Notes under the pieces: generated by a model
Told to the model about the DNA's origin: nothing
Seen by the model: only the letters and a program-made list of their open reading frames with translations
Databases searched by the model: none
DNA from: Diplonema japonicum
Taxonomy: Eukaryota; Euglenozoa; Diplonemea; Diplonemida; Diplonemidae
DNA length: 64,000 bases
Direction: 5' to 3'
Assembly (NCBI GenBank): GCA_964019335.1
Contig: OZ025732.1
Coordinates: 1-64,000, forward strand
Shown: positions 19,457 through 29,160 of the stretch, in pieces
How the letters are laid out: each line of letters opens with the position of its first letter
Position numbering within the stretch: position 1 is the first letter of the stretch
Position numbers and translations under genes: made by a program

Positions 19457-19798
19457 TTAGGCCATTTGCCTTCCTCGTCGCGAGTGCCAGATCCTCATAG
19501 ATTCGTGGCAACCCGCGTTGGCGTCACTCTCCGGCTTGTCCACGAAAGGACTGTAACGCAACCCGATCGCGGACAGGATTGCGTCCACCCCCGAAGGGCA
19601 ATCCAAGTAGGGGACCCATTCCACGACCCGCCGAAGATCCAGGTCAAACGGGACCCTGGTCTTCTTCTCCTTGTGCAGTGCCGCTAATTCGGCCTCCAGC
19701 GCTTCATGCTTCAGGGCCATCGCGTCGTTCCTCGCCACCATCAGCTGCACCAAACGGCGTACCGTCGGATCAGCGCGGCTTTCCGCCTCCGTCAGCAA
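19457..19798 (-). CDS. Hypothetical minus-strand ORF, possible retroelement N-terminal part
   Basis: The ORF is 113 codons. It has a helical, Ala/Glu-rich N-terminus (EALEAELAALHKEKK) and then RRVVEWVPYLDC. I recognise no family. Its position, upstream of and in the same direction as the RT fragment at 18897-19199, suggests it is the polyprotein segment before the RT, but 260 nt without an open frame lie between them. Confidence 0.3.
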   Translation of the reverse strand: MLTEAESRADPTVRRLVQLMVARNDAMALKHEALEAELAALHKEKKTRVPFDLDLRRVVEWVPYLDCPSGVDAILSAIGLRYSPFVDKPESDANAGCHESMRIWHSRRGRQMA

Positions 19799-19982
19799 GT
19801 CTACCTCAGCGACCCTGCCAGTGTCGGTTACCGTGGACAGTGGAAACTTTATTTATTACTTTTTTTCGCTTTTTATTCCCACTTGCAATATCATTTCAGC
19901 CACCTTCATTGATAGTTCCTCGTTTGCAAGATCACCTTCAAGCAGAAACACAACAACAAACAAGAAAAAAAGAAGAAAAGAA

Positions 19983-21214
19983 ATGAACGATATGACAGTG
20001 TTCGTGAAGACGGGAGGCGGGGTTCACGATGTGGAAGTGTCGGGGAAGGAGACAGTGGGGAGCCTGTACAAGAAGGCGGGGTGTGCTGCTGGTTTACTCG
20101 AAGGCAGGTTCAAACTGGTTTGGGAGGGTGAGGTCCTTGACATGAAAGGGGGTGAAGAGCTTCAGCAACTTGCCCTCGTGGGGGCTCCATGGTCCATGTG
20201 GAGGAGAACAAGAAAACAGTTCATTTGGAAGAGCTGAAGGACAGGAACTCAGAAGTACTTTCTGAGCTTGAGGGTCTTGTGTCAGCTGACCCTGAGCTTG
20301 TTCTGGTGGTGGAGGTGGGGGACTCTCCAGCTGTCGAAGTCTTGTCAATGAGCAGCAGTGACCTTCCTTCTGGACTTCAGTTCCTCGTTGTCACCGACTC
20401 CACAGGCTGTGTTACAAGTATAGACAACGATTTTCTTCGAGATTGCGACCACCTGACGTCTGTTGATCTCATCCTCCCCAATGTTTCCACCATTTCTTGT
20501 AGTTTTTTAGGACAGTGCAAAAACCTAGAAACAATTTACTTGAATGCGATGACCAATCTTTCTTCTGTTGGTGATCACTTCCTGTCAGGGTGCAAAAAAC
20601 TAGAAACCATCGACTTGAGTGCGATGACCAATCTTTCTTCTGTTGGTGATTACTTCGTGTCGTGGTGCGAAAATCTAGAAACCATCGACTTGAATGGGAT
20701 GACCAATCTTAATTCCATTGGCGTTGGCTTCTTGTCTGGGTGCGAAAAACTAGAAACCATCGACTTGAATTCGATGACCAATCTTTCTTACATTGGTCAT
20801 TACTTCTTGCATAGGTGCGAAAAACTAGAAACCATCGACTTTAATGGGATGACCAATCTTTCTTCTGTTGGTCATCACTTCTTGTGTGGGTGCGAAAAAC
20901 TAGAAACCATCGACTTGAATGCGATGACCAATCTTTCTTCTATTGGTAATTGCTTCTTGTCAGATTGCACCAAGTTAGAAATCATCGACTTGAATGCGAT
21001 GACCAATCTTTCTTCTATTGGTAGTTACTTCTTGTGTGAGTGCCATGGACTAGAAACCATCTACTTGAATGGGATGACCAATCTTTCTTCCATTGGTGAT
21101 CACTTCTTGTATAGGTGTGAAAAACTAAAAACCATAGTTTTGAGAGGAGGCACTGATACTTTTAACAGGCTTTTAGTGGCCAAGGTCCCACTGGGGGTAA
21201 GTATACAGATATAA
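19983..21214 (+). pseudogene. Ubl-LRR family member B, frameshifted
   Basis: The start MNDMTVFVKTGGG follows a purine-rich leader shared with other members. The ubiquitin-like domain is intact up to about 20180, where one base is missing relative to all other copies (GTGGGGGCTCC for GTGGAGGGCTCC). The rest is open in the next frame: linker, eight 25-residue repeats, and the cap ending in GVSIQI and TAA. Unless corrected, the product stops at 20237. Confidence 0.9.
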
Positions 21215-21809
21215 TAAAAAGAAATGTGAAATATTATATTCACTCCCACCCTTGAAAATCTGACTGGAGTTATATAGAAAAAAGAAAAAAAAAAAAAAAA
21301 AAAACACCCCTCTTTTTATAAGAACCCGCACACTCATCCTTTCATGTCCTTTTTTATCTTCCCCTTTCGTTTTTTTGTTTTTTTTTACATCATTCTCCCC
21401 CCCCGTCCCGTAATTTTTTCACACAAAACAGTGTTTTCCTCCTGATAGTTCAAAAAGAAAAAAAGAGGGAATAAGAAGAGATAAAAAAAAAGTAGGGAGT
21501 ATGGGGGGGAAAAAAAATGTGATCTATTTTTTTAGTACTTCCCTTTATTTTTTTTCGCTTTTCCTTCCAAAAAGCTTTGAAGAGGAAGAAAAAATCCACC
21601 CCCCCCCCCTTTGGTTTCTTCCCATATCCTCTCCCTTAAAGAAAGGACATAGTATTTTTTTATTTTGCTTTATTTTTTTCGGTTAAAAATTATCTTCCTT
21701 ACACGAGCATCATAGGGCTAGCATGAAGGCGTGCAACATCATAGGGCTAGCGTGAATATGAAGTACTTTATATTCGTGCATAAAGTAAATTTTCATTCCT
21801 GCGCTGGCT
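21215..21809. other. AT-rich stretch with a foldback-element terminus
   Basis: At 21239-21277 lies CTCCCACCCTTGAAAATC...GGAGTTATATA, the terminus also seen inverted at 41388-41430 and 42190-42228. Poly(A) and poly(T) tracts follow. Two copies of CATCATAGGGCTAGC (about 21707 and 21737) and a near-palindrome around AAGTACTTTATATTC (21755) precede the LINE-B fragment. No gene is visible. Confidence 0.5.
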
Positions 21810-21811
21810 GA

Positions 21812-22160
21812 AGTGGCGAGGCATACACACGCTGACGAAGAATGGGAACTACCTCACATGCTGCTGCGTCCCAGGCTACTGCAGACGGGCTGGCGGAAAG
21901 AAGAGGCAACTCGAAAGATCAACATGGGCACAGCGAAGAACCACCTGCATCAGACAGAGAAGCAAGATATATTTGCTGGCTTAAAGAAGGAGAGGACAAA
22001 CTACAAGTGGGCAGGGAAGACAGAAGCACAAAAAGATGGTATGGCTCAGCAGAAAAGAAGAAGCAAGCAAACAACAGGTTACCACCACATCCACACTCAT
22101 ACACACACGAGGAGGATGCTGCTGCGCTCCCTTATGTTCAAGCAGTGTGGGATTAGACTC
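21812..22160 (+). pseudogene. LINE-B fragment, end of RNase H
   Basis: The DNA matches LINE-B copy 1 from the HALTKNGNYLTCC block through the KADEL region to the linker before the CCHC, with indels and a deletion that removes GHCGLEGN. The last about 100 nt (AACAACAGGTTACCACCAC to GTGTGGGATTAGACTCGG) recur at 36605-36700, ahead of another LRR gene. Both times this piece directly precedes the upstream region of a class-1 LRR gene. Confidence 0.7.
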
Positions 22161-22194
22161 GGACCTTTCTTGTCGAAGATGTTCGTTTTACAGT

Positions 22195-22320
22195 AGGTTT
22201 TTGTTTTTAGCGGATCTTCTTCTTCTTTATTTCACTTTCTGAGGCCTTCAGCGACAAGCACAGGGAAAATAAAAACAAAACAAGAAGTGTTTGGGGGGAA
22301 AAGAACGAAAAGACAAGAAC
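22195..22320 (+). promoter_or_regulatory. Class-1 leader of LRR genes
   Basis: A pyrimidine-rich tract with CTTCTTCTTC and an acceptor-like CCTTCAG is followed by CAAGCACAGGGAAAATAAAAAC. The same layout precedes member D (26925-27048) and member F (36705-36854). This suggests a shared promoter or 5' UTR, possibly with a splice acceptor. Inference from repetition only. Confidence 0.45.
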
Positions 22321-23385
22321 ATGAATGGCAAGAGAAAGACAGATGAAGGGGTGAACGATATGACAGTGTTCGTGAAGACGGGAGGTGGGGTTCACGATGT
22401 GGAAGTGTCGGGGAAGGAGACAGTGGGGAGCCTGTACAAGAAGGCGGGGTGTGCTGCTGGTTTACTCGAAGGCAGGTTCAAACTGGTTTGGGAGGGTGAG
22501 GTCCTGGATAGGTTCGGCGGTGAAGAGCTTCAGCAACTTGCCCTCGTGGAGGGCTCCGTGGTCCATGTGGAGGAGAACAAGAAAACAGTTCATTTGGAAG
22601 AGCTGAAGGACAAGAACTCAGGAGTGGTTTCTGAGCTTGAGGGTCTTGTGTCAGCTGACCCTGAGCTTGTTCTGGTGGTGGAGGTGGGGGACTCTCCAGC
22701 TGTCGAAGTCTTGTCCATGAGCAGCAGTGACCTTCCTTCTGGACTTCGGTTCCTCGTTGTCACCGACTCCACAGGCTGTGTTACAAGTATAGACGAGGGT
22801 TTTCTTCGGAAATGCAACCACCTGACGTCTGTCTCTCTCATCCTCCCCAATGTTTCTACTATTTATCATGACTTTTTAAAAGAGTGCAAAAATCTAGAAA
22901 CCATCGACTTGAAAGCGATGACCAATCTTTCTTCTGTTGGTGATTACTTCTTATTAGGGTGCAAAAAACTAGAAACAATTGACTTGAATGGGATGACCAA
23001 TCTTAATTCCATTGGTCATTGCTTCTTGTGTGCGAACGAAGAACTAGAAACCCTCGACTTTAGTTCGATGACCAATGTTTCTTCCATTGGTCGTAACTTC
23101 TTGTCTGGCTGCTACAAACTAAAAGCCATCGACTTGAGTTCAATGACCAATCTTTATTCCTTAGGAGAGTACTGCTTTTCATTCTGCAGCAAACTAAAAA
23201 CCATCGACCTAAGTTCGAAGCACTTTCTTTCTATTGGTGATTACTTTGTATATAATTGCGGGAGTCTAGAAACCATCGTTTTGAGAGGAGGCAGTGATAT
23301 TTCTGAGAGGTACATTAAAGATGGTCTTAGGGTGCCATCTTGGGTAAGCATACAGACCACAATGGGATGCCGTGTGGCAAATTAG
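22321..23385 (+). CDS. Ubiquitin-like/LRR protein, member C
   Basis: The chosen start is MNGKRKTDEGVNDMTVF, shared with members D and F; an in-frame ATG 30 nt upstream lies in the leader. Residues about 10-80 are ubiquitin-like: MTVFVKTGGG, a VEV strand, then FKLVWEGEVLD and VEGSVVHVEE match ubiquitin's strand order. A linker domain (about 85-190, EVLSMSSSDLPSGLRFLVV) follows, then five 25-residue repeats of the pattern LETIDL-x2-MTNLxSIGxxFLxxC, and a cap with IVLRGG. The repeats look like BspA/LRR_5 repeats lengthened by two residues. There is no signal peptide. It probably acts in the cytosol as a protein-binding adaptor. It ends in TAG. Confidence 0.85.
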   Translation: MNGKRKTDEGVNDMTVFVKTGGGVHDVEVSGKETVGSLYKKAGCAAGLLEGRFKLVWEGEVLDRFGGEELQQLALVEGSVVHVEENKKTVHLEELKDKNSGVVSELEGLVSADPELVLVVEVGDSPAVEVLSMSSSDLPSGLRFLVVTDSTGCVTSIDEGFLRKCNHLTSVSLILPNVSTIYHDFLKECKNLETIDLKAMTNLSSVGDYFLLGCKKLETIDLNGMTNLNSIGHCFLCANEELETLDFSSMTNVSSIGRNFLSGCYKLKAIDLSSMTNLYSLGEYCFSFCSKLKTIDLSSKHFLSIGDYFVYNCGSLETIVLRGGSDISERYIKDGLRVPSWVSIQTTMGCRVAN

Positions 23386-23644
23386 GCGAAAATGCCAATT
23401 TGCACATGTGTGTACAATCGTCCAAATAGAGCACAAAAAAGAAAAGAACACGAACAAAATCCGCCGGCCGCAGTGTCATGGCAAAGCCGATCAAGGCAGC
23501 CGAAAGGTCAGGTAGAAGAACCACACCACCCAGTACAGTGTGAAAGGAAAAGAGGGAACAAGATTGATTTACTCCCCCTCCCCCCACCCCCTTCTGTTGG
23601 AAAAAAAAAAAAAAAAAAAAAAAAACAAAAAAAGAAGACCCTGG

Positions 23645-23798
23645 GGGTGGTGCCTTGGGGGATTCAATAAGCAAAAATAGGAGACAATAGCCACAAAAGC
23701 CTGTGGGAAACGAAGCAGCAGGGGAACCCCTACATACGTGTGAGGGCACAGGTCTTAGAGGCGTCCCAAGAGCAACAATGCGACTCATTTACGAGTTA

Positions 23799-23858
<60 letters not shown>
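23645..23858 (+). repeat. Poly(A)-tailed retroposon
   Basis: About 155 nt without coding capacity (GGTGGTGCCTTGGGGG to CGAGTTAGATTT) end in one of the longest poly(A) runs here (from 23802, over 50 A). Another poly(A) run lies just before it (about 23600-23625). It is probably a SINE. Confidence 0.55.
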
Positions 23859-24008
23859 CGCTGGCACGAAGGACATTGTCCCAAGAAGCCCAGAGCCAAG
23901 AAACGGCCGAGCAAACCTAAAGGCCCGTTCAAATGCAAGTACTGCGGGAAGGGCAAGACACGAACCGGGTCTACCTTCACGCAGAGCTCATGGCCTGAGG
24001 GAAGCTAG
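23857..24008 (+). CDS. Small basic ORF with a zinc-finger-like C-x2-C
   Basis: About 50 codons directly after a poly(A) run: MRWHEGHCPKKPRAKKR, then FKCKYCGKGKTRTG. The Lys/Pro-rich context and C-x2-C suggest a piece of an ORF1/gag zinc knuckle. It is probably a fragment left between insertions. Confidence 0.3.
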
Positions 24009-24412
24009 CAACAAGGTACCGGTTCTCGTGGCGCATGAACACAGTTTGCACAACTTCGACATGGAATTAAGGGGAAAAGTAGTGTAAATCCTGCTTAATT
24101 TTCGCTGGGTTTAAAGAAAATGACAGCACCTAGCCATGATTTTCTTATTCGAAATTTTATTCCACTTCTGGAGCTAATCCAGGCATGGCTTTTGATTTTT
24201 ACACTTAAAGAAATATGAAATTTGCGGGCAGTACTTTGTGACAAATAGCAGAGAGGTGACCATATAAAGGGGGGAATAATTCCCTCCCAAATAATGTGTT
24301 TTTTCCCAAATAATTCTTTTTTTTTTCGGGGATTTTTCCGCTCCAAATTTCCCAAATAATTCCCGACCCCTTTCTTTTTTTTTTGGGGGGGATCGGGGGG
24401 TGAGGGGGTCAC
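24009..24412. other. No gene visible
   Basis: AT-rich sequence with repeated CCCAAATAATT motifs (24285-24365), similar to those at 25925-26030. No ORF, RNA or repeat family can be supported. Confidence 0.4.
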
Positions 24413-24847
24413 ATGGTAAGTCGTGCGACGGGCTTTTCTCAGTTATGCCTGTGCAGGGTACTAGCCAACCTAACCCATGTATACACCCCTTTTTTGACCA
24501 AAAAGTCGATTTCCGCCTGGTTTTGGGCACTTTTTGGGCACTTACAAGCAATTCTTTTGCATTTTGAACAGGGGCTACGGGGCTTAGAACCTGGGGGTAT
24601 TGTGGGGACTATTTTTCTAACGCAAGAAGCTAGATGGTTCGTGATGAACGGTTCAAAATTTCACGGAACTACTGAGTTCGAAGGCGCTTTGTGGGTGGCC
24701 CGGGTGCTTCTGCGTTGCCGGAAGGGCACGTGGATTCATGTGTTGACAGCTTATCCGGTATTTGCTTCTTTCATGGCCCGCAATGTCAATATTCCATTCC
24801 TGAGCAAGATCCCAAAGCTGTGCCGTAGCCCACTGGCGGTATTGTGA
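24413..24847 (+). CDS. Hypothetical protein, 144 codons
   Basis: An open frame with mixed composition and no recognised motif. The central part (EARWFVMNGSKFHGTTEFEG) looks protein-like, but there is no second copy to test it and no clear leader. A structured inverted repeat follows immediately after the stop. Confidence 0.25.
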   Translation: MVSRATGFSQLCLCRVLANLTHVYTPFLTKKSISAWFWALFGHLQAILLHFEQGLRGLEPGGIVGTIFLTQEARWFVMNGSKFHGTTEFEGALWVARVLLRCRKGTWIHVLTAYPVFASFMARNVNIPFLSKIPKLCRSPLAVL

Positions 24848-24850
24848 GGC

Positions 24851-24970
24851 TGCTTACGCAAGTAAGAGGTCATGCAACTGCTCGGCACCTTTAGCTGTAT
24901 GCGGTCCTGCGGCTACCTTCCAGGTAGTTCCGAGGAGACCATACAGCTAAGGGCGCTTAGCGAAGTAAGC
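24851..24970 (+). ncRNA. Large stem-loop structure
   Basis: CTTAC-GCAA-GTAAG forms a hairpin with a GNRA-type loop at 24854-24867. Then TTAGCTGTATG (about 24892) pairs perfectly with CATACAGCTAA (about 24941), with CTACC-TTCCA-GGTAG at the apex. Outer GCTTAC and GTAAGC can close the whole. The GCAA hairpin recurs in the PLE-J 3' UTR and at 33484. Confidence 0.5.
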
Positions 24971-25040
24971 ACTTTGAAGGGGTCGGGCTTTAGACAGTGC
25001 AGCACAGAATGTAGTTGCGGGTGCAATGGACACTGCACCT

Positions 25041-25815
25041 GACGAGACTCCAGCAGCTCCCAAGCCCTTGAAGCTTCTCAAGCCCCGACAGTTTCTCAAG
25101 CCTCTCAGACCCGAGACAAGTCGTATCCGACTGTGGCAGCCCTACTCGCTGACTTCGTGGGAGCAGGGACCCTCTACTACAGCGAGTCACAGTGGTCGAC
25201 TGTGCTGAACTCCTACAACTAGGAACTACTGGAGACGACCCTACGCAATGTAGGAGTGCCGGCCCGGCGTGCTACGAGGGCGATAGGCTATGCAGGGTCT
25301 CACAGACCTCGCACCCTATGATTTTAGTTTCCACCTTTTCCTTTTCCACTTCTTGTCTTTTAACTTCCCTTCTGCTTTCCCAACATGGTTTCCGTCCCGG
25401 GTATGACGTTAAACTGCGTCCGCCGACGCATTTGGGTCAACATTCTCTGATGACCAAGCCGTCTTTTTCCGTTTCTTCTCCCCTTCTCTTTGTTATGTTA
25501 TTTTCATTATTCTTTCTGGCGATAGACTGATACGGGCCATGGAAGCAACCTCTGCTTAATTCCTGGTACGTGGGAGGCTCCTCTTGAGGATGTCAGTCAC
25601 CTTTTCCCTTTTTTACTCGACTCTCTGTTTTCGTATGCAGTATTTATTCTTTCCCACCCCTTTTTATCTATTTCTTCGCTTCTTCATCCTAACTTAAAAC
25701 CATTTCAGAAGCCTCTCAGACCCCTGCAACCTCCCAGCAACCACCTAACGCCAAAACCAGGCGGTTTGTCTGCAACGTTTGTGGGTTCTCCACAGCCTGG
25801 GAGAAAAACTGTTAA
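25041..25815 (+). pseudogene. Split ORF with a C2H2-like half finger, interrupted by PLE-J
   Basis: Before the insertion one frame reads SSSSQALEASQAPTVSQASQT. After it the frame continues PATSQQPPNAKTRRFVCNVCGFSTAWEKNC and stops. Removing the insert and one copy of the duplication restores continuity, so a Ser/Gln/Pro-rich ORF with a C-x2-C unit existed before the insertion. Family unknown; the upstream end stops at a TGA near 25041. Confidence 0.4.
25098..25723 (+). mobile_element. PLE-J 3' fragment with 15-nt target-site duplication
   Basis: AAGCCTCTCAGACCC occurs at 25098-25112 and again at 25709-25723. The insert between them (25113-25708) holds the last about 30 codons of the PLE-J C-terminal ORF (ACAAGTCG... 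to AACTCCTACAACTAG) and the full 3' UTR ending in CCATTTCAG. This is a 5'-truncated insertion and fixes the element's 3' terminus to the base. Confidence 0.9.
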
Positions 25816-26043
25816 AATTTCCCTTGGAAAAAAAAAGGGCATGAAAAAAGTCTTGGCACGATTTGGCATGTTAAGATTTCCGAAGTGCTCTAAGCCCCGC
25901 TCCCTGCTTTCCATGTGGCAGGCCCCCCAGCCCAAATAAGTACAACCCAAATAAGTGTATTCCAAATAATTCTTTTTTTTTGGAGCCCAAACACCCCCCC
26001 TCCACTGCCCAAATAAAGGGATTATTCGGGGGGCCCCTTTATA

Positions 26044-26080
<37 letters not shown>

Positions 26081-26503
26081 CCAGGGAAATAACAGAATCC
26101 GTGGCGTTACGATCGATAGGTGCACCCAAGCGATCGAAGGGGTACACCGGAAGGCCGAAATTTGCGTCCAACAGAACGTGCGAAATACTTGAAAGACAAT
26201 GCGCTGTACCGACTGCACAGAGAAAAGAGTGGTCCGACCCTTTCGTGCCTGACTACAGGGCACAACAACCTACCAGAACGCAGTCCACCCTTCCCTCAGC
26301 CATGCATCCTTCAGCACAGAAGGGTAGCAACATCCGCTAGCGCGGTAAAGAAGTTGCTCGTACGCCAGGCGGTTTATGAAGCAACCAAAGTCATTCTTCT
26401 TTTCTTTTTTTCTTTTCTTTTTTTTTTTCCAAAACCACTAAAAATATTTTTAAAAAAAATGAAAACCAGGAGAACGGAGGGGAGAGGGAAACAAAAAAAA
26501 TAA
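25816..26503. other. Low-complexity region with a poly(T) run
   Basis: The run of about 33 T at 26046-26078 is best read as the poly(A) end of a minus-strand retroposon. CCAAATAA motifs lie at 25925-26030. ORFs at 26077-26340 and 26120-26503 show no recognised motif. A TTTTC-rich tract lies at 26396-26430. Confidence 0.4.
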
Positions 26504-26893
26504 ATGGAACGAAAGCGCAAGGTGACCTCTGTTTCCCTTCAGATATCTGGCGACACTTACACCAAGAGAGTGACGGAAAAGATATCCGTATTAATCAGCC
26601 AGAAGAACGGACCGGACATCCACATTGTGAACCTCTACCGCCCACCACTCAACGGAGGGGACGACACCCGCACAGAGGATTTCACCGCAGAAGACCTGCA
26701 TGACGGCGATAACGTCCTAACGGTAGGAGACATAAACCTGCACCACAAAACGTGGAGTGCACACATGACAGAGGACGCAGGCGGCACAAAAATCAATGAC
26801 TGGATCGCGGAGAGAGGAAGGGTGGTCTGGAACAACCCAGACGAAGCGACAAGGGTCATGAAAGCACAGAGGTCGAGCCCATTTAATAAATAG
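26504..26893 (+). pseudogene. LINE endonuclease fragment
   Basis: The ORF holds the middle of an APE-type endonuclease: IHIVNLYRPP, then LTVGDINLHHKTWSAH (the catalytic GDFNxHH block with Ile for Phe) and NDWIAERGRVVWNNPDEATR. The N-terminal WNxxG/QE blocks and the SDH block are missing. It differs from LINE-A and may be the endonuclease of LINE-B, which no other copy here retains. The first residues and the last ones (SSPFNK) are flanking sequence. Confidence 0.7.
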
Positions 26894-27048
26894 TTATTCG
26901 TCACCTTTTTCTTGAAGATGTTCGTTTCACAGTAGGTTTTTTTATTTTCTAGAGGTTCTTCTTCTTCATTTGACTCCTGCAGCCTTCGAGACAAAGCACA
27001 CAGGGAAAATACATTAGAAAAAAGAATAAAAAACGAACCCAAAAGAAC

Positions 27049-28563
27049 ATGAATGGAAAGAGAGAGGGATCAGGTGAAGAGGTGAACGATATGACAGTGT
27101 TCGTGAAGACGGGAGGCGGGGTTCACGATGTGGAAGTGTCGGGGAAGGAGACGGTGGGGAGCCTGTACAAGAAGGCGGGGTGTGCTGCTGGTTTACTCGA
27201 AGGCAAGTTCGAATTGGTTTGGGAGGGTGAGGTCCTGGACAGGAATGGGGGTGAAGATATCCAGGAACTCGGGCTCGTGGAGGGCAGCGTGGTCCATGTG
27301 GAGGCGAAGAAGATGAGAACCGTTCAGCTGGAGGAGCTTGAGAGCTCAGAAGTGGTTTCAGAGCTTGAGGAGCTTGTGACAGCTGACCCTGAGCTGGTTC
27401 TTGTGGTGGAGGTGAACTCGCCAGCTGTCGAAGTCTTGTCCATGAAGACGACGGTCCTTCCTTCCGGACTTCGGTTCCTCGTTGTCACCGACTCCACAGG
27501 CTGTGTTACAAGGATAGACTCTGGGTTTCTTGAAGAGTGCGACCACCTGACGTCTGTTGATCTCATCCTCCCCAATGTTTCCACCATTGATGAAAATCTT
27601 TTATATGAGTGCAAAAATCTAGAAACCATCAACTTGAATGCGATGACCAATCTTTCTTCTATTGGTGATCGCTTCTTGTGTGGGTGCGAAAAACTAGAAA
27701 CCATCAACTTGAATGCGATGACCAATCTTTCTTCTATTGGTCATTACTTCTTGTGTGGGTGTGTAAAACTAGAAACCATCAACTTGAATGCGATGACCAA
27801 TCTTTCTTCCATTGGTGATGGCTTCTTGTCTGGGTGCGTAAAACTAGAAACCGCCATCTTGAATGCGATGACCAATCTTTCTTCTATTGGTGATGACTTC
27901 TTGTATGGGTGCGAAAAACTAGAAACCATCGACTTGAATGCGTTGACCAATCTTTCTTCTATTGGTGGTGACTTCTTGTATGGGTGCGTAAAACTAGAAA
28001 CCATCAACTTGAATGCGATGACCAATCTTTCTTCTATTGGTGATTACTTCTTGGAAGGGTGCAAAAAACTAGAAACCATCAACTTGAATGCGATGACCAA
28101 TCTTTCTTCCATTGGTGATCGCTTCTTGTTTAGGTGCGAAAAACTAGAAACCATCAACTTGAATGCGATGACCAATCTTTCTTCTATTGGTGATGGCTTC
28201 TTGGAGAGGTGCAAAAAACTAGAAACCATCAACTTGAATGCGATGACCAATCTTTCTTCCATTGGTGATCGCTTTTTGTTTGGGTGCGTAAAACTAGAAA
28301 CCATCAACTTGAATGCGTTGACCAATCTTTCTTCCATTGGTCACTGCTTCTTGTCTGGGTGCAAAAAACTAGAAACCATCAGCTTGAATGCGATGACCAA
28401 TCTTTCTTCCATTGGTGATTGCTTCTTGTTTGGGTGCAAAAAACTAGAAACTATCGACTTGAATACGTTGACCAATCTTTCTTCCATTGGTGATGGCTTC
28501 TTGGAGGGGTGTGTAAAACTAGAAACTGTCGACTTGAATTTAAAAAGAAAAGTCGGTGTTTAG
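27049..28563 (+). CDS. Ubiquitin-like/LRR protein, member D (12 repeats)
   Basis: The ORF is 504 codons. The start MNGKREGSGEEVNDMTVF matches class 1. The ubiquitin-like domain (about 15-85) and linker (90-190) are divergent from other members (MKTTVLPSGLRF, KKMRTVQLEELESSE). Twelve 25-residue repeats follow, nearly identical even in DNA (75-nt period). Variation is concentrated at the positions after SIG and around FLxxC (DRFLCGCEK, HYFLCGCVK and so on). The family cap is missing: the last unit runs into KRKVGV and TAG next to a poly(A)-rich retroposon, so the 3' end was probably replaced by an insertion. Confidence 0.88.
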   Translation: MNGKREGSGEEVNDMTVFVKTGGGVHDVEVSGKETVGSLYKKAGCAAGLLEGKFELVWEGEVLDRNGGEDIQELGLVEGSVVHVEAKKMRTVQLEELESSEVVSELEELVTADPELVLVVEVNSPAVEVLSMKTTVLPSGLRFLVVTDSTGCVTRIDSGFLEECDHLTSVDLILPNVSTIDENLLYECKNLETINLNAMTNLSSIGDRFLCGCEKLETINLNAMTNLSSIGHYFLCGCVKLETINLNAMTNLSSIGDGFLSGCVKLETAILNAMTNLSSIGDDFLYGCEKLETIDLNALTNLSSIGGDFLYGCVKLETINLNAMTNLSSIGDYFLEGCKKLETINLNAMTNLSSIGDRFLFRCEKLETINLNAMTNLSSIGDGFLERCKKLETINLNAMTNLSSIGDRFLFGCVKLETINLNALTNLSSIGHCFLSGCKKLETISLNAMTNLSSIGDCFLFGCKKLETIDLNTLTNLSSIGDGFLEGCVKLETVDLNLKRKVGV

Positions 28564-28817
28564 AAGAAGAAGAAAAAGAGGAGAAAAAAAGAAGAAAAAA
28601 GAACACCCTGGCGCTGAGTTTCTCGTGGAAACAGAGAACCTACCCCCTCCCCACCACAGCACCCGACCAATCAGATGCGGCAGTGTGAAAAAAAAAAAAA
28701 AGCCCCCCTCTCCCCAAACAAAACAAACAAACAAACATTTCCCCACCCCCGATAACGTATAATTAAGAAAAAATTAAGGGGGGGGAAAGGATACTGAGGT
28801 CCGGCACCCTTAGTAGC

Positions 28818-28850
<33 letters not shown>
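28564..28850 (+). repeat. Two retroposon tails (T2 and T3 families)
   Basis: 28605-28702 (TTTCTCGTGGAAACAGAGAAC to GCGGCAGTG plus poly(A)) matches 40500-40590 and 41310-41385. 28790-28848 (GGATACTGAGGTCCGGCACCC plus poly(A)) matches 40860-40900. Neither codes for protein. Confidence 0.65.
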
Positions 28851-29160
28851 AATAAACAGAAAGAGAAGAAAGCAATTGATTGTCTGCCTCTCTTCTCCCT
28901 CTATTTTTACTTTGATTTTTGTTTTGTGCAGGGCGCCGCCACACCGGCCTCCTTTAACTCATATATTTTTTATTTATTTTTATTTTTAATTTTGCCCCAA
29001 CCGGCTTCCTTTAAGTCATCGAGCTTATTTTTATTTTTATTATACCACCGCAGTAGGAACCCGGCAGAGCCCCCGGAACGGGGACAACGGGGACTAAGTA
29101 CAGCGCGGCCGGTGAGCGCAAAAACGCATACCTTAAAAGAATAGTTTATTTTTATTTTTA
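28851..29160. other. AT-rich spacer
   Basis: Two runs of TTTATTTTTATTTTT and similar, plus a GC-rich patch at 29050-29120. No gene is recognised. Confidence 0.4.

Noticed and set aside
27324-28337. Long minus-strand ORFs across the LRR arrays
   Set aside because: The 75-nt period keeps the antisense frame open; they are shadows of the plus-strand genes.
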